From Eudorina sp. 2006-703-Eu-15 (taxonomy: Eukaryota; Chlorophyta; Chlorophyceae; Chlamydomonadales; Volvocaceae): DNA of 64,000 bases. This document shows positions 1 through 12,542 of this stretch, in pieces. The number at the start of each line of letters is the position of its first letter. Positions within the stretch are counted from its first letter, which is position 1. The notes below the pieces were generated by a model. It was not told where the DNA came from. It made no database searches and saw only the letters and a list, made by a program, of their open reading frames with translations. The translations under genes were made by a program, and so were the position numbers. The stretch lies in NCBI GenBank assembly GCA_003117195.1, contig BDSI01000013.1:1369961-1433960 (forward strand), in the 5' to 3' direction.

Positions 1-2700
1 CCCGGTTGCGTTGCACAAGATTACTCAGTAAGTGGATTTCTTCACAATTAGACAAAAATGGAGGACAAAGTTTATCCCAATGAAATAAATATCGAAATTA
101 TGTGCTGTTCAGAGCATGAGCCTGCAGGCTAGCCATGTAGCCAAGGGTGCAGCTCGGCCAGACCACACCGTTCATTGATGCCCAGTTGCAGTATTTCAAC
201 CGAGTTCAACACAAACGGTCCGTCTAAATTATTGGTTTATTGCTTTAACCTTCACCACATCACGCAATGTGAAGGAGTTTCTATAGTATGTACCGTACTG
301 CTGTATTTCAAAAGTATTTTACGAAAGGAAAGGGCATGTAGGATGGAAAAGGCACAGATTTGCAGCGCTGTCAACATGCTAGCGATAACGCAGGTTACAT
401 TTGCAAATGTTTGTAAGCGTTTGATACATCGAACGCGTATCAGGGGGTGGGGTGGATCAGTTTCCCATCGCAAGCACGACGCGAGTAAGGTCCGCTCAGA
501 ATGCCAGTGTCTTTCCCATTAGACGACCCCCCCCACACACACACGCGCGCGCGGCTCAGTTATCTTTTACACACACACGCGTGGTGTGAGTTCATGTGGT
601 CACGCCCGCACCAGCTGGCTTCCTTCAACGTCATCGCGCAGCTCCCCCCGCACCACCCAAAAGTGCGCCAAAACGTCAGCGCTCTGGCGGCGCCTTCTTC
701 ACTGCAAATTTACCGTGACTTTGTGGGTGGGGCCTGCTGGGGCTTGCCCTGGTATACACCGGCGATCCCTTTTCGGGTCCGCTGTAACATTCTTTGACTT
801 ACAAGCCGGGAATCAGGTATTTCTGTTTACCACTAGGGACATCTGGTGCTTAGACGCCGCCCACCCGGTCTCACATCACTGCATTCGACATCAAGACCGC
901 CTGTGTGTTCGGGGAGGGGGGCGCTGTCGCATACTGCTCACCCGCTTGCCTGTTTTCCTCCCGACTCGGTCGTGGGGACCTCCGTCCGTCCTGCCTAGCT
1001 CAAACATGTGTACATTAGGCCCATAAGGCCCATCGCATTACAACGTACATACCGTACATGTACCGCCCCCATTGATACCCAACCATGGTCCAAACACCCA
1101 CAAAGACGAGTCCAACTTTGCAGACCGCCTGCGGCCCAGCGCCTTGCCAGCCGACCACCCTGCAGGCAGGATGCACAATGTCCGTCCGCCCGTCCGTCCC
1201 GGATGGCCGGCTACCCGGATGGCCCACTCATCGCTCCGTCGTGACGAGCCACCACCTACCGCCCATGTCCGTCATCACGGCAGCGCTATATGTTATCCAC
1301 GAGGGACACCTCGCCTCGCACATACGTCCCCCCAGGTGCCCTAGACTCCCAACTCGTCAGCAGCACCACACGCTCAGGTTGTCCCAGGTCGCCTCTGGTG
1401 GCCAGTCTGTCAGTCAGTGTGTCAAGGGCCCGGCCACCTGGCCTCGTACGCTGCAACTGCACTATATGTATACCTGTACCTATATCTACAACATTACAGG
1501 ACGGGCCAACGCTATGACCCACGCTACCCCGCCCCAATTGTTAATCGTTAAGCCTGCCCGCCTGCCGGGGTGTAAATCGATCACTACCAACGGCAGTGCC
1601 GGACGTGCCAACTTGCCAGGGCACAGCCGGCTTTCACGGGACACCCACATGGTGCACGATAGCGCGAACGTAATTGCATGCGAACGTGTGCGAAGAGCGC
1701 CGTATCCCAGTAATGCGGGGAGTATTTGCGGAATGAAACGCAGGACAGCTGCGCGCCGCAGCTGCAAGCACCGGGAGGCCATCCAGGTAACACGTGCGCC
1801 CTAGACTCCAGTCCGGCAAATCCGTCCGTCCGTCTAGCTTCCGCATAGGCGTGGGCGCAATTGCAGTTCCCCTGCCCACGGCCACAGGACTATTACTGCG
1901 CTGAAGGCGCGCAATGCACGTAGATGCCTCAGTGCGTGGGTGGGTTGATGCAATCTGCGGCGGCCCCGATGGGGGCGATGACCTCCGGAAAGAAAGCGAG
2001 GCCGGGAAATATCATCCTCGGGACCCACGGTGAGCCCTCGCCAGACGGCCATCCGCTGTAACTTCGCAACGGCACCGCGGCGCGGAGACGCTGCCCCATC
2101 CGTCCATGCATCCTGCCACACAAGTGCGTGCGTCGGGCCCCGCTGGCTCCCCCACCCCCCCTCCAAAGTCGCATGCGACAACACTCGTTCACCCACCATT
2201 TCGCGGTGAAGATCAGTTGCCCAGTCCGAGAGCCGCTGCTCACGACAGCTGCTGGGCAGCCGCACCACTCCACCACGCCCCTATCCCTTCTTGGTATCGC
2301 TATGTACTCAGCAAGTTGCGTCACAGAACCCCGTCGACCCATCGTACAATCAGGAGCCGCGGGGAGGGAGCCTCACGGTTCTCCCCCATCACAGTCCGAT
2401 GCGCTGCATGCCAGTACTCCCCTACCCCACCCACCTTGTCATCAGAAACACCGGACAACCTCCTCAACTGACCTCACAGTCATAGGTACAGCCCCCTGTA
2501 CACACCTCCTGCATTACTGTACATACCCCCAGCACTCAGCTCTCTGCGACTTTGTTCGCCGGGAGCAATGGGAGCGCCAAGCTCGCATCATCCTCGCCTC
2601 GCCACCTGTGCCATCCCCCTCGTACATGTTCATGCACACGCACAAGCCCCGCCACCAGGCGGCCCGCCCCATCCTCTCCCGCCGCCACCACCCGCATCCA
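1..2700. other. Region without a supportable gene
   Basis: No frame on either strand shows a conserved domain, and no set of exons with matching splice phases could be assembled. The first 500 bases are clearly more AT-rich than the rest of the window, while 1000-2500 is GC-rich with overlapping open frames on both strands, as expected by chance at this composition. The part next to 2700 may include the 3' UTR of the leftward phospholipase C gene, but no polyadenylation signal could be assigned with confidence. Confidence 0.5.
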
Positions 2701-5700
2701 TCACGCTCCCGGCCCGCCGTACAACGAGTTGACGTCTCCGTTCCGCTTGGCGTCCGCAGCTCCGTCCACCTGCACGGCCCCTGCGACTTCCTTGCCACCC
2801 CCCGCCCCTGCCCCCGGCTCCTTGGACCCCTTCTTCCAGTGCAGTCCCACCTTGATCCACGCGTCCTTCCTCTGGTCGATGAGCACCCCGGTCGCGGGCT
2901 TCTTGAGCACCAGTTTGTACTCGCCCTCCACCAGGGTGCCCACCTTGAGGGCGTAGTAGCCCAGGCTGTCGGCCACAGCGCTGCCCACTGCAAACACGCG
3001 AGCATCCAAGGAGGGAGGGCGGGAGGTTGCGGTATAGGCAATTGGAAGGCATATTTAGACTGTGGGAGGGCGGGAAGGGGCCATTGTGGGGTCAGGCCGC
3101 GGGGCACGATGGCGTCACGAGATGTGAGGAGGCGAGGAACGGGCGGTTGAGAGGGACGCCCAAGCAGCAGCTCCAGAGCCCTAAGCAACACGCTGTCCTC
3201 CATTCCCTGACGACCCTAGCCGTCTAGGCATTCCCAAAGCACCCAACCCATTGGTGCTCTCCCATCCCTTCCCATCCCACCCGACCCACCTGCCCTCGTC
3301 GTCTCTAGCCCGTCCTTCTCTCCCCCCATCACGCCCCAACAATATACGCCATGCCGTACATCACTCCCGGGGAACCCGTCCCCCGTTTCAGCGACAGGCG
3401 AGCAGTACTCTACCGCCTCACCCGTCCCACCCATGCCCGGCGCGTCGTCGTCCTTGAGAGCCAGGCACAGCACCGCCAGCTCGGGGAAGCGCAGCTCGAA
3501 CTCGAAGTCCTTGTCAACACGCAGGCGGCCCGTGTCATGCGCGGTGCGGGTCTTCTTGCTGGCGCTGTCGCAGGGCATACCCCACACGTGCATCTACGAA
3601 CACACACACACACACCCCAGTGGTGGTACGGGGGACGAGGGCGCGCGGGAGAGGAGGGGTGTAGGACATTGGTAGACATTTCACACTGCGCTGCTGCCAG
3701 CGTGACGGTTCGACTGGGGAACATTAGTACCGTAGTACCGTAGATCGCCCGCGATGACGACGGTGCAGATGTCAGTAGTGTCGAAACGAAGTAAGAGGAA
3801 TCGGAGACATGTAGGTTGTCTTGTTCAAAATCCTAAGCCAAGTCGGACTGTTGAGTGGCCGCTGGCGATACATAGTAAGGGAAGGCAGTTTCGCTGTCGG
3901 GTTTGACATGAAGGCGTGCGGTAGGGCGGGGAATCGCAACGGGAGGGCGCGTGGGCCCCGGGTTGAGAAAGCTTGAGTGGGCGCATCCGCCCGTGGCCTT
4001 AGTCACCCACACGGTTCGACACAGAGCTGCATCCCCTGGCTTCGTTTCTTGGGCTGATCGGCTGCTGGGCAGGGTTGGTCAGGGCAGCAGCTGCTGCTCG
4101 CCAATGGACCTTTCGCGCTTTACTTGTGCCCTGAGCAGCTAGCACGACAACGCAGCTAGCACGACAATCAATCAGGCTCGTCCAGATGGAAATTTCTTTC
4201 CAACAACTTCTCCAATCTAGTCCCACAATAGCCATTCACAAGGTTCGCGATTACCATACGGTGTGGTGTAGGACAACACACCCGCCCGCTGGCCTCTTAG
4301 CCCGCTTCGCGTCCTGCTCTGTGCACTGCTTTTATTCGGTGACTCCCTTGCCTGTTTTGACAACGGTCCCTGCTTTGCCGCAGTGTTTAAACTCGCACCG
4401 TCGCCCAGCGCGTCTCGGCGCGTCCGGCCAGCATACGCTCCGCCGCGGCCGCAATCGAATGGCGACCAGCTCCTGTTCGCGTCGGCGCTCTTGCCGCAGC
4501 TGCCAACCCGGGTCCTGAAACACTGTATCTTCTCCCAGCACATTCCATCTTTACACCGCATCCATTTTCATTTACTTTGCGATCATTTGCTTGCTGACAG
4601 CTCGTCCGCGGTTCCCGTCGTTTCCGTCGTTTCTGATCCGTTGCAACTGAACATCCGGCTGCTTTCGGCCTGCCTGTTTGTTGTGTGCCTTCCTCGTTAT
4701 GCCCTTGCGTAGCTGTGTTCTCCGACCGTCTGATAGCTTCTCAATGCGTGCATGCGACGACGTGACGTCGGGGCATGATACCCACGCTGTCATGTAAGAC
4801 AGCGAGCGCCTCTTTTTGTCAATAAAGACAGCGAAACCGCAAAAGTGCAACAAACCGATCACCGCCGACGGCGAGCCCCTCCCCCCGATGCGACTCCATC
4901 CACCCACCCATCCACCCACCCACCACGACGCGCTGTCCCTCCCCCGACCAGGCCGCCCTCCACCCCCCATCCCCTCATCCTACCCTCCCGTCCCCACACC
5001 CAGCCCTCCCCCTCACCTTGACGAACAGGTCGTCCTTGAAGATGCAGATGTTGTTGCCCTGGGCCTTATGCGCGCTGAGCACCCGCACTACCAATGTGCG
5101 GGGGGTGCGGGTTGGCAGCTTGGCCACCGGGCAGCGCATCCAATCGGGCTTCAGCACGTAGCCGCACCCGCCGTTGTCCATGAACTGGCGGCCGGAAGGG
5201 GAGGGTGGGGAGGTGGGGAGCTCAGGTGAATCTTGCGCTCGGTGGACGCTGCACAGCGCCGGGTTGGAGGAGCGCTTCGGATTGGGGGCGGGGGGCGGCT
5301 GTGCGGTTCAATTCGGAAATCGGGTGGGGCCGCGCGGAGGCGAACAGAATAAGGGGGAGGCTGGGGGCCCAGCACGCAGGCGGGCGGGCAGGGGAACAGA
5401 GAGCAAACCGCAGGTGAGGGCTGCCGGCGACCGACATGCCCTGCCCCAAACCCCATCGCCTCCCAAGCCATCTCACCCTCACCGGACACCGTCTTGGATC
5501 TGGAAACCCTGCAGCTGTCACATGTCTACCGGATGCTTGCTCGCGCAGTCAGCGCAGTTCGTATTTTGTCCAACCTCAGTCCTACTCCTAATCCTCCCCC
5601 GTGCCCCCAGCCCACCCCCGACCTGCCCAAAGCGACCCACCATGGCCTCGTTGCACCACATCGGCTTGTCCCAGACCTGCCAGTTGAGCGCCGCCAGGCT

Positions 5701-8669
5701 GGCGCCGCGCACCCACGCGCGCATGGGGTTGTAGTTCCCGGACGCGACCCGCCACAGCGCCGGGTAGATGCGGGCCAGGTGGCGGCTGGTGAAGGTGTAC
5801 AGCTCGTGAAGGGAGCCCGCCACCACCTCCGCCACCACCGCGTCCTCCGGCTCCTCGCCGAACGCTTCGTCGCCCGCGCTGAACCGCTCCTTCCAGCCCT
5901 CCTGTTCTGCGAGTTTCTGTTTCTGCTTCTCCGCTGACTTCTCCGCCTTGTCGTGCCCCAGCTCGTCCGCCTGGTGCGCGTGTTCGGCGGGGGCCCCCAT
6001 AGGGTCACGGATTTGTAAGCCGTGTGTTGTATGGCACGGGGGTTGGAAATGCTAGGGAATGCGTGTGTGTGTGTGTGTGTGTGTTTCGCAAAGGAACTCG
6101 CCCAACCCAGATCACCTCAGACCACCAACCCTGCGTGCACGTTTCCATCTCGCCGGTGGTAAAGCGAAACGCGTGCCATGCAAGCGGCGTCGTAGCGCCC
6201 GGAAATGCCCATATGCGTTAACAACTGCCCAACCCCCCCTCCCAATACGCCTACCGATCTCCTGTATCCCCTCCTTACGTCTCCTGTATCTCACCCCCCC
6301 CCCCCCCACACACACACACCTGGGGCATCGCCTGTTCCTCGAAGGAGCAGGACACCACGTCTTCTGCGACACACGCAGGCCCGGGGGGTCGGTGGTTGGG
6401 GAGGCGTTGTTGGATGTTCGAGGGCGCGATGTGAGCCGAGAAGCGGACGAGGTAGGCGTTTGGGAAGCAGGGCGCGGAGAACCGGGTGGGCGGAGATGCT
6501 AGGATGCCGGAGGACGGGGAGGAGTTGGGCGAAGGTGGCGTGCACCCTGAGAGTACAACCGCCCATCCATGCACGCACGCCGGCCCACCCATTCCGCCCC
6601 GCCCCCTTGGTGCCCGCTCCCGGCCGCACGCGGCTCACCCCTCTTGATCATGTCGTTGAGTGAGGAGCACTTGGTGTTGCGGATGTAGATGAGCGCCAGG
6701 AAGTTGGGGTGGTACTCGCCCGTCTTCTTGACCTGGAGGCCGGGGGAGCCGGGGACGGAGATAAGGGGTAAAGCATGTCAAAGACAATTGACAAGAAGGG
6801 AGGAGGGTCATGGAAGGCAAGCGCAAAAAGTGGGAGGGAGGCAGGGAGCTGCACATGACCAGGCAGACGACACGGGCTTCGCTGGGGCTGTGAAGGGAAT
6901 GGGCCGAACAGGGCCGGACGCGTGGACTGTACAACGGAAGATCACGGATGAGAGTGGAGAAGGACGACAAGGTACGTGGGGGGAGGAGCCGCCAGCCGAG
7001 AGGTGCGGGAGGGATGCGGCACACAGGCCCGACCCGATCGAAGTCTGCGCTTGACCGTCCGCCACAATGCCGGGCGGCACGTTCCATGCAACGATACCCC
7101 GCCCCGCCGTGCCCTGGGCTGCGCTTCAATTGGGGTCTGTCATGGAAGACCGGGACGGCTTTGCCCATCCAGGGACCAAGGCCTCGATTCTGTGGGTGCC
7201 TGACTGCCAGGCCCCGGGTCGCGCTCGGCACCGCTCCCCACTCGCTCACTCACCGATGTACGGCACACCACCTTGTTCATCAGCTTGGCGGGCGAGAGGA
7301 ACTCGGTGCGGGGGTCGTCGGGGTCGGGCACGAAGAGATTGTCGCCCAGGACTTTGCGCAGGATGTCCGCCATCTTGCCCTGGTGGGTGTGGTGTGGAGG
7401 GTGGACGTGGCAAGGGGAAGGACGTGATTGGGTAGGCCGGATGGGCGATGGGTGGGCCGGCCAGGGAGCGCGGCAGCTTGGAAAGGGGAACAGCGGGTGT
7501 GCGGATTGGGGCGGCGCGCTGTGCTGGGCCGGTGGGGTGGTGCCGTCGGGACACCAGACCGGCCCATATCCAAACCGGTCGTTTCTCGTTTGGGATCCAC
7601 AGGCTGGAACCACCACCGGCGCGGTGGCCCCTTGACGCAGCAACCTCTACGCTTGCACGGCTTGCACCACCCTCCCCACCTGGTTCTCCACGTCCGTGTG
7701 GTTCTCCATCGTGATGATGACCGGGTAGGCGGAGGCGAGGAAGCCGGCGGAGGCGATGGCCTCGATGCACTCCTGCAGCACAGCGCGTGGTCAAGGGGAC
7801 GGGATGGGGGCCGGCAAACAGGTTGGGAGAGATGGGCATGGGCGGCAGGCGGGTCCATGCGCCCGCAGCAAGAAATCAGGTCAGCGTCGGGAGTTGGTGG
7901 ATCAGGGGAGGGCCCTGAACGGCAACTCGGCACAACTCCGACCCAGATCAGAATTACGGCCCAGCAATGGCCGGAGGCTCCCAAATTTGCAGCTCTCAAC
8001 AAGACTTATGTGCAGGGAAGCGGACCGACGGCAGCGCAGCCGGTCGGGTTATGAGCACCCGTCCCCCGCCTCGGAGGTTGAAGGACAGCAAGGTCTAGCT
8101 CCGGTGCCTTGAAATCGGTTGCCGATATCTATTCAGGATGTGCACCCACGTAATCGCAAAGGCATAGCCTTAAGTGATAAGTGCTACGATGCCAAGTGTA
8201 CGAGACAGCGGTTGGAAATTGGCGAAGAGAGTGGTACCTGCGCAATACGGCACTGTGCGCTACCATACTCTTGTAGGCATTGTCTCCGCTTTCGCACCTG
8301 GAAGCTGACCGGGGCGGTGAAAGTGCCGCCATGTTTGCAAATTGGCCCGTTGTAAACATCCAGCTCAACAACGCGGCATCCCTTTTCCAAGCTCTGCAAG
8401 CGAATTATTTGATGAACGCCACGGCATCGGACTGCTCAACGATGTGCTAGCCCTTCGACAGAGTACATCACCTTGACGATGGTTGACGTGCCCGCCGAGG
8501 CAAACAGCTGGTCGCCCGTTAAGTAGGAGTTATGCCCCGAGGATACGAAGTAATGAGGTAGCGGTTGCGTCATGTCCTGGTACACCTCCGACTTCTCGGG
8601 GTATTTCCCGGCAACTTGAGGGTGGGGATCCCATTTACCAACTTCGAAGCATGTACAGGTATTTCCCAT
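2701..8669 (-). CDS. Phosphoinositide-specific phospholipase C (PI-PLC), 10 exons
   Basis: PI-PLC hydrolyses phosphatidylinositol 4,5-bisphosphate to diacylglycerol and inositol trisphosphate at membranes. Predicted exons in transcript order are 8669-8472, 8393-8298, 7772-7680, 7379-7272, 6732-6639, 6363-6320, 6051-5623, 5184-5017, 3593-3422 and 2987-2701. They sum to 1689 nt, a closed frame of 562 aa ending in TGA. The X domain keeps all catalytic residues by family comparison: His46 in SSGHNSYLTG, Glu76 and Asp78 in ELDVYNG, His87 in KHGGT, Glu121 in IITMENHTD. The Y domain covers about 166-365, with LARIYPALWRVASGNYNP, followed by a C2 domain at about 385-500 (NGGCGYVLKPD, DDLFVK). No EF-hand or PH domain is present, so this is a minimal plant-like architecture. 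The start MGNTCTCF fits N-myristoylation (Gly2, Thr6) with nearby Cys for palmitoylation, which would anchor the enzyme at a membrane. The exon 7 donor (GTCGGG) and the exon 7 5' edge are the least certain junctions. Confidence 0.9.
3652..3700 (-). repeat. Dispersed intronic repeat family 1, copy in PLC intron 8
   Basis: On the minus strand this reads CTGGCAGCAGCGCAG, then a short A/T-rich stretch, then ATGTCTACCAATGTCCTAC. The same arrangement occurs in introns of the branching enzyme and CSB genes. This copy lies about 60-105 bases upstream of the exon 9 acceptor, in sense orientation. Confidence 0.6.
4813..4845 (+). repeat. Dispersed repeat family 3, copy in PLC intron 8
   Basis: The core TGTCAATAAAGACAGCGAAA followed by CCGCAAAAG recurs with few changes on the minus strand at 37870-37901 in a CSB intron (TGTCAATCAAGAAAGCGGAA then CCGCGAAAAG). 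Here it is antisense to the host gene; in CSB it is sense. A match of about 30 bases between two unrelated introns indicates a dispersed repeat. Confidence 0.5.
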
Positions 8670-9217
8670 GACGTTCGCAAATGAATAATGGTAACGTAAC
8701 TGCGCTGTCGGTTCTGTAGAGCGCTGGACTATGGAAAAGCTGTCCGCCCGCCAGTTCAGTGCAGATGAAAACACCAAACGAGGCCGCGGTGTGAAGAATG
8801 ACTTAAATCTCTGGAAGCCGCGGATATGCAATTGCGGTTGGCTGCCTTTGCCGCAGACCCGGAACCAAGCTGTCGGTTAGAGTCGTCAGATATAACCAGA
8901 TCGATAGACACGTCCAACGATAAGTTTATTGCAGTGAACGCGCAGACTAGAGTTGAAGCGCACTCTAGGGTCAGGGGCGCTGACCGTTTTTTGCGGTTTG
9001 ACATTCGTACGCACGTACGTTTTGGTGAGGGAGAGTTGTCATAGCGCCAGAACAACGAAGTGTCAAGATGTGTTATGCAGGTCATGCAGTTTCTTATGCG
9101 AGAACTAGATTAAAGTAGCATCAATAACGTTGAATGCCAGTCATTGTGCATCATTCTTTGCTGGTGTAAAATCCGGAGCCAAACCCCTGAAGCGCTCATT
9201 TTACGTTGTCAGTCAAA
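8670..9217. promoter_or_regulatory. Putative bidirectional intergenic promoter region (PLC / SLC25 carrier)
   Basis: This 548-bp gap separates the predicted start codons of two divergent genes, so both 5' UTRs and promoters should lie here or close by. It is less GC-rich than the flanking coding exons. No TATA box or known motif could be assigned to either gene with confidence; the call rests on gene arrangement only. Confidence 0.4.
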
Positions 9218-12200
9218 ATGTCGGAAACGAAAAGGAATACCAGTATACTCGATAGCTCAAGGTTGGTCTTGATGGCGTGGCTATGCCCCTTGGCGCAACG
9301 GACGAAGGCGCGGTTGCGGCCCTGACCGCAGGATGTTCTTTGCTGGAGGAGTGGCTGGAGCTGTTGCACGTACCTGTACAGCCCCGCTGGATCGCATCAA
9401 GCTGCTTTTCCAAGTCCAGGTGCGGCTGTTGCAGCCTTTGCGACCCCGGCGGGCGACCCCGCTGACTAGCGCTGCACGGCCTGCGCACTGCCACCACAGG
9501 CTGTCGCTGGGCCAGGCACCTCCCCTACCGCATACACGGGCGTTGGACAGGCCGCGCTGAAAATTGTGAGGTATGAACAGCAACAACCTGCATCCGGGGC
9601 CGTAACCCAAAACGTTCTATGTAATTCTCTCTCGGGAAAACAAGTTGCTGGAGCACAGGGTGGAAGGCTACCAGACGTGTCTGGATTCAGACGTGCTGAT
9701 CGGACCGGAGTACCGCATCGTCCGCAGAACTCTAGGGTCCAGAATTGTTGGGGCCGACACCCGCGGCATGTTCGCGTACGCGCTTATGCGTTAGCGCGTA
9801 TGCGTACACGCTTATGCGTACGCGCTTATGCGTACGCGCTTATGCGTATGCGCTTATGCGTATGCGCTTATGCGTATGCGTACACGCTTATGCGTACGCG
9901 CTTATGCGTCGCCATGCGCACGCCGTGGACTTCCAGCCCTGCCGTGTGTTTGGCAGGGACTGAAGCCGCATACATTTAGTAGCGCCTGGGGGTTCCTCGC
10001 CTGAACATGCCAGCCTGTGGGCGCGGCGCGGATCCCGCAGTCCTTTAACTGTGTCCGCAGTACTCAGCCGCGGTTCCAGGCGCGGGGCGCATGTCCCAAC
10101 GCGACACGGCTGTCGTGCGCCGCCGCTCCGTCCGTGACGTGTACCCACAGGGAAGAGGGTTTCCTGGCTTTCTGGAAAGGCAACGGCGTCAACATCATTC
10201 GCATCTTCCCCTACTCGGCAGCCCAGGTACGCAGTGCCGTTCCCCTAGCCACGAGCATCCCTCTGTCGCAATGGCGATGCACAGACCGCGCCACTCCGGG
10301 ATGAGGCTCCGGCTGGGACCCGGGACGATGATGTCAGTTGATCAGTTGTCAGCAGCGAGGAACCTAGGGGTGCGCCTCGCCCCTGCCAAGCAGGAGCGGG
10401 TCCTAGGGAAGGTCGGCGATGCGGTCTGTCCGCGGGTTGCCTGGGCGGGTTGTTGCAAAGCTGGGCTCAGCGCAGTTCGGGCCGTCGAGGGCAGATGCGA
10501 ACAGCGGCAGAGAAAGTTCGCGTAAGGGAGTGGAATGGTGGACACGGGGTAGGCTCTGCCGTCAGCAGGCCTTGAGGGGCTGGGTCCCGGAGGTCAAGCT
10601 CGGAGCCTCAGCTGCCGCACCCACAGCACACCCTTGGCGCTCGGGCCGCCGTACCAGATGGATCTTACAGCTGTCGAGTGAAAATCCCCTCGGGTCCGCA
10701 GCTTGCCTCCAACGACACATACAAGCGGCTTCTGGCGGACGAGAAGCACGAGCTGACGGTGCCGCGGCGGCTGCTGGCGGGCGCGTGTGCGGGTATGACC
10801 GCCACTGCGCTGACGCACCCGTTGGATACGGTGCGGCTCAGGCTGGCGCTGCCTAACCATCCCTACCGAGGTGAGCCGCGGGGGGACGGGTTTGGGGCTC
10901 CAGGCGCACGGCGGGACGTGGCAGGGCGGCGGGCAAGAGGGACGGGAGTGGATGGCCCCCTTACCGAGACACGCGAAGCCCACACTCGTGCGGTTCCTAA
11001 GCGCGTGTGTATGCGCCAAATGAGTAGTGGGACAGAGGGTGCAAGTCTGAGCCCGCAGGCCAAACACGCACCAGGGGCGCTCGTTGCTGTGGCGCTCGGG
11101 AGTAAGGGCACCGCAATACAATGCGATGGGCCCTGTATCTCGCTTTCCCCGCGAGGCTGGGGAGCCGCGCTGCCTTTCCATTGTTTGCCTACCACCGGGT
11201 GTGGCTGGACATTGGGGCATGCTTGTCGTCCCAGCCTTTCGTAGCTGAGGTGTGGGCTGGGTAGGTCCTGTAGGCGGAATGGAATTCAATCCCAGCCCTT
11301 GGCCGCAACTGGCTCATTGCGCGGCGCTGCCGGGGCCTTCCTGGGGTTCGCAGGGCCTGGGCAATAGGCAGGGAGCCCGTGCAACATCGATAGGCTGAAC
11401 TAGGGCGGAAAGTCGGCGGCGGATGAGATGGGGCGGGTTGGAGGTATCGTGTTGCGGAGCGCCGTGGGGTTCCGGGGAGGTCAAGGCCGCAGTCCTGAGC
11501 TCCGTTTCACAAACCGTTATGGGCGACCACATGGCCGAACAGCGGGGTGCGGTACTTGTACTTGGATACTCGTACATGCAAAGCCAGGCCCAACCTTCCG
11601 GAAATGCAGGGGTTGCCCGGCGGCTTGGCGAAGCCGGGGCCCATCGCTGGGGGGTGGGCCCCCGTCCTGCTACGGTATCTTGGGCCTGGCTGGTTGGGGT
11701 GGCACTGACGCCGCTGTCTCGCTCCGTGTCGCTCTCAGGCGCCATCCACGCCGCCACCGTCATGGCCCGAACGGAAGGCTTAATGTCGCTGTACAAGGGC
11801 CTCGTGCCGACGCTCATCGGCATCGCCCCCTACGCTGCGCTCAACTTCGCCACATACGACCTGATTAAGAAGTGGCTCTACCACGGGGAGAGGTGCGGGC
11901 TGCGGGCGGGGGGGGGTGGGCCCTTGCGAATCCACCGGCCGTCCTCCACGGGCTCCTGGCCGTGACACGCACTCACGCCGCTAGCACTGTTGGGTCTCCG
12001 GAACCGCACGTGGTCTGATTGCCGAGGTCCCATGTTTGCGCTTATGTCACCACCGTTACCATCGCCACTGCTGCAGCTAACGCTGCCTCCTTATAGTCCA
12101 CTGTTGTTCCATGCGTATCTGCACAATCGTGCTTTTGTCCCTAGTGTTCCTTGCCGTGAACCCCTCGATGAATATTTGCGGTCCGGCGCGACCCATCTTC

Positions 12201-12542
12201 GCGCAACCCTGCACCCGTTCCCAATGCGGTCCCCACCTCCGCATGCTCAGGCCCCAGTCCGCTATGGCCAACCTGATGGTGGGCGGCGCCTCCGGGACTT
12301 TCGCCGCGTCCGTGTGCTACCCGCTGGACACCATCCGGCGGCGCATGCAGATGAAGGGGCAGGCCTACCGCAACCAGCTGGACGCCCTCCAGACCATCTG
12401 GGCCAAGGAGGGCGTGCGGGGGTTTTACCGCGGCTGGGTGGCCAACTCGGTCAAGGTGGTGCCGCAGAACGCCATTCGCATGGTGTCGTACGAGGCCGTG
12501 AAGAAGCTGCTTGGCGTGAAGAAGGCGAAGACGGACACGTGA
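9218..12542 (+). CDS. SLC25-family carrier, TAAC/PAPST1-like (adenine-nucleotide type), 7 exons
   Basis: Predicted exons are 9218-9261, 9332-9419, 9500-9570, 10151-10226, 10702-10870, 11739-11892 and 12251-12542. Phases close to give 297 aa. Three tandem carrier repeats are visible about 100 residues apart, each with the family signature: PLDRIK at 33, PLDTVR at 133, PLDTIRR at 225. The segments LLAGACAGMTATALTHPLDT and GLVPTLIGIAPYAALNF and the ending with RRRMQMKG most resemble the plant thylakoid ADP/ATP carrier group, also described as a PAPS transporter (family knowledge). Plant relatives carry an N-terminal transit peptide. Here only about 15 residues precede the first helix, so either the protein goes elsewhere (for example the mitochondrial inner membrane) or a further 5' exon was missed. 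The ATG at 9218 and the 70-bp first intron are the weakest parts. Substrate is inferred from family only. Confidence 0.85.
9772..9910 (+). repeat. 14-bp minisatellite CGCTTATGCGTACG in carrier intron 3
   Basis: About nine imperfect copies of a 14-bp unit alternate between CGCTTATGCGTACG and CGCTTATGCGTATG. The unit contains the self-complementary core GCGTACGC, so single strands could fold. The array lies entirely inside the predicted intron 9571-10150. Confidence 0.85.

Noticed and set aside
2514..3203. Minus-strand 229-codon frame overlapping the PLC 3' end
   Set aside because: It is out of frame with the PLC C2-domain exon, which is supported by homology and phase. The remaining sequence is Arg/Gly-rich without conservation.
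6241..6270. Further family 1 repeat copy in PLC (TACGCCTACCGATCTCCTGTAT)
   Set aside because: Only the short right half is similar, with several mismatches and antisense orientation; too weak to include.
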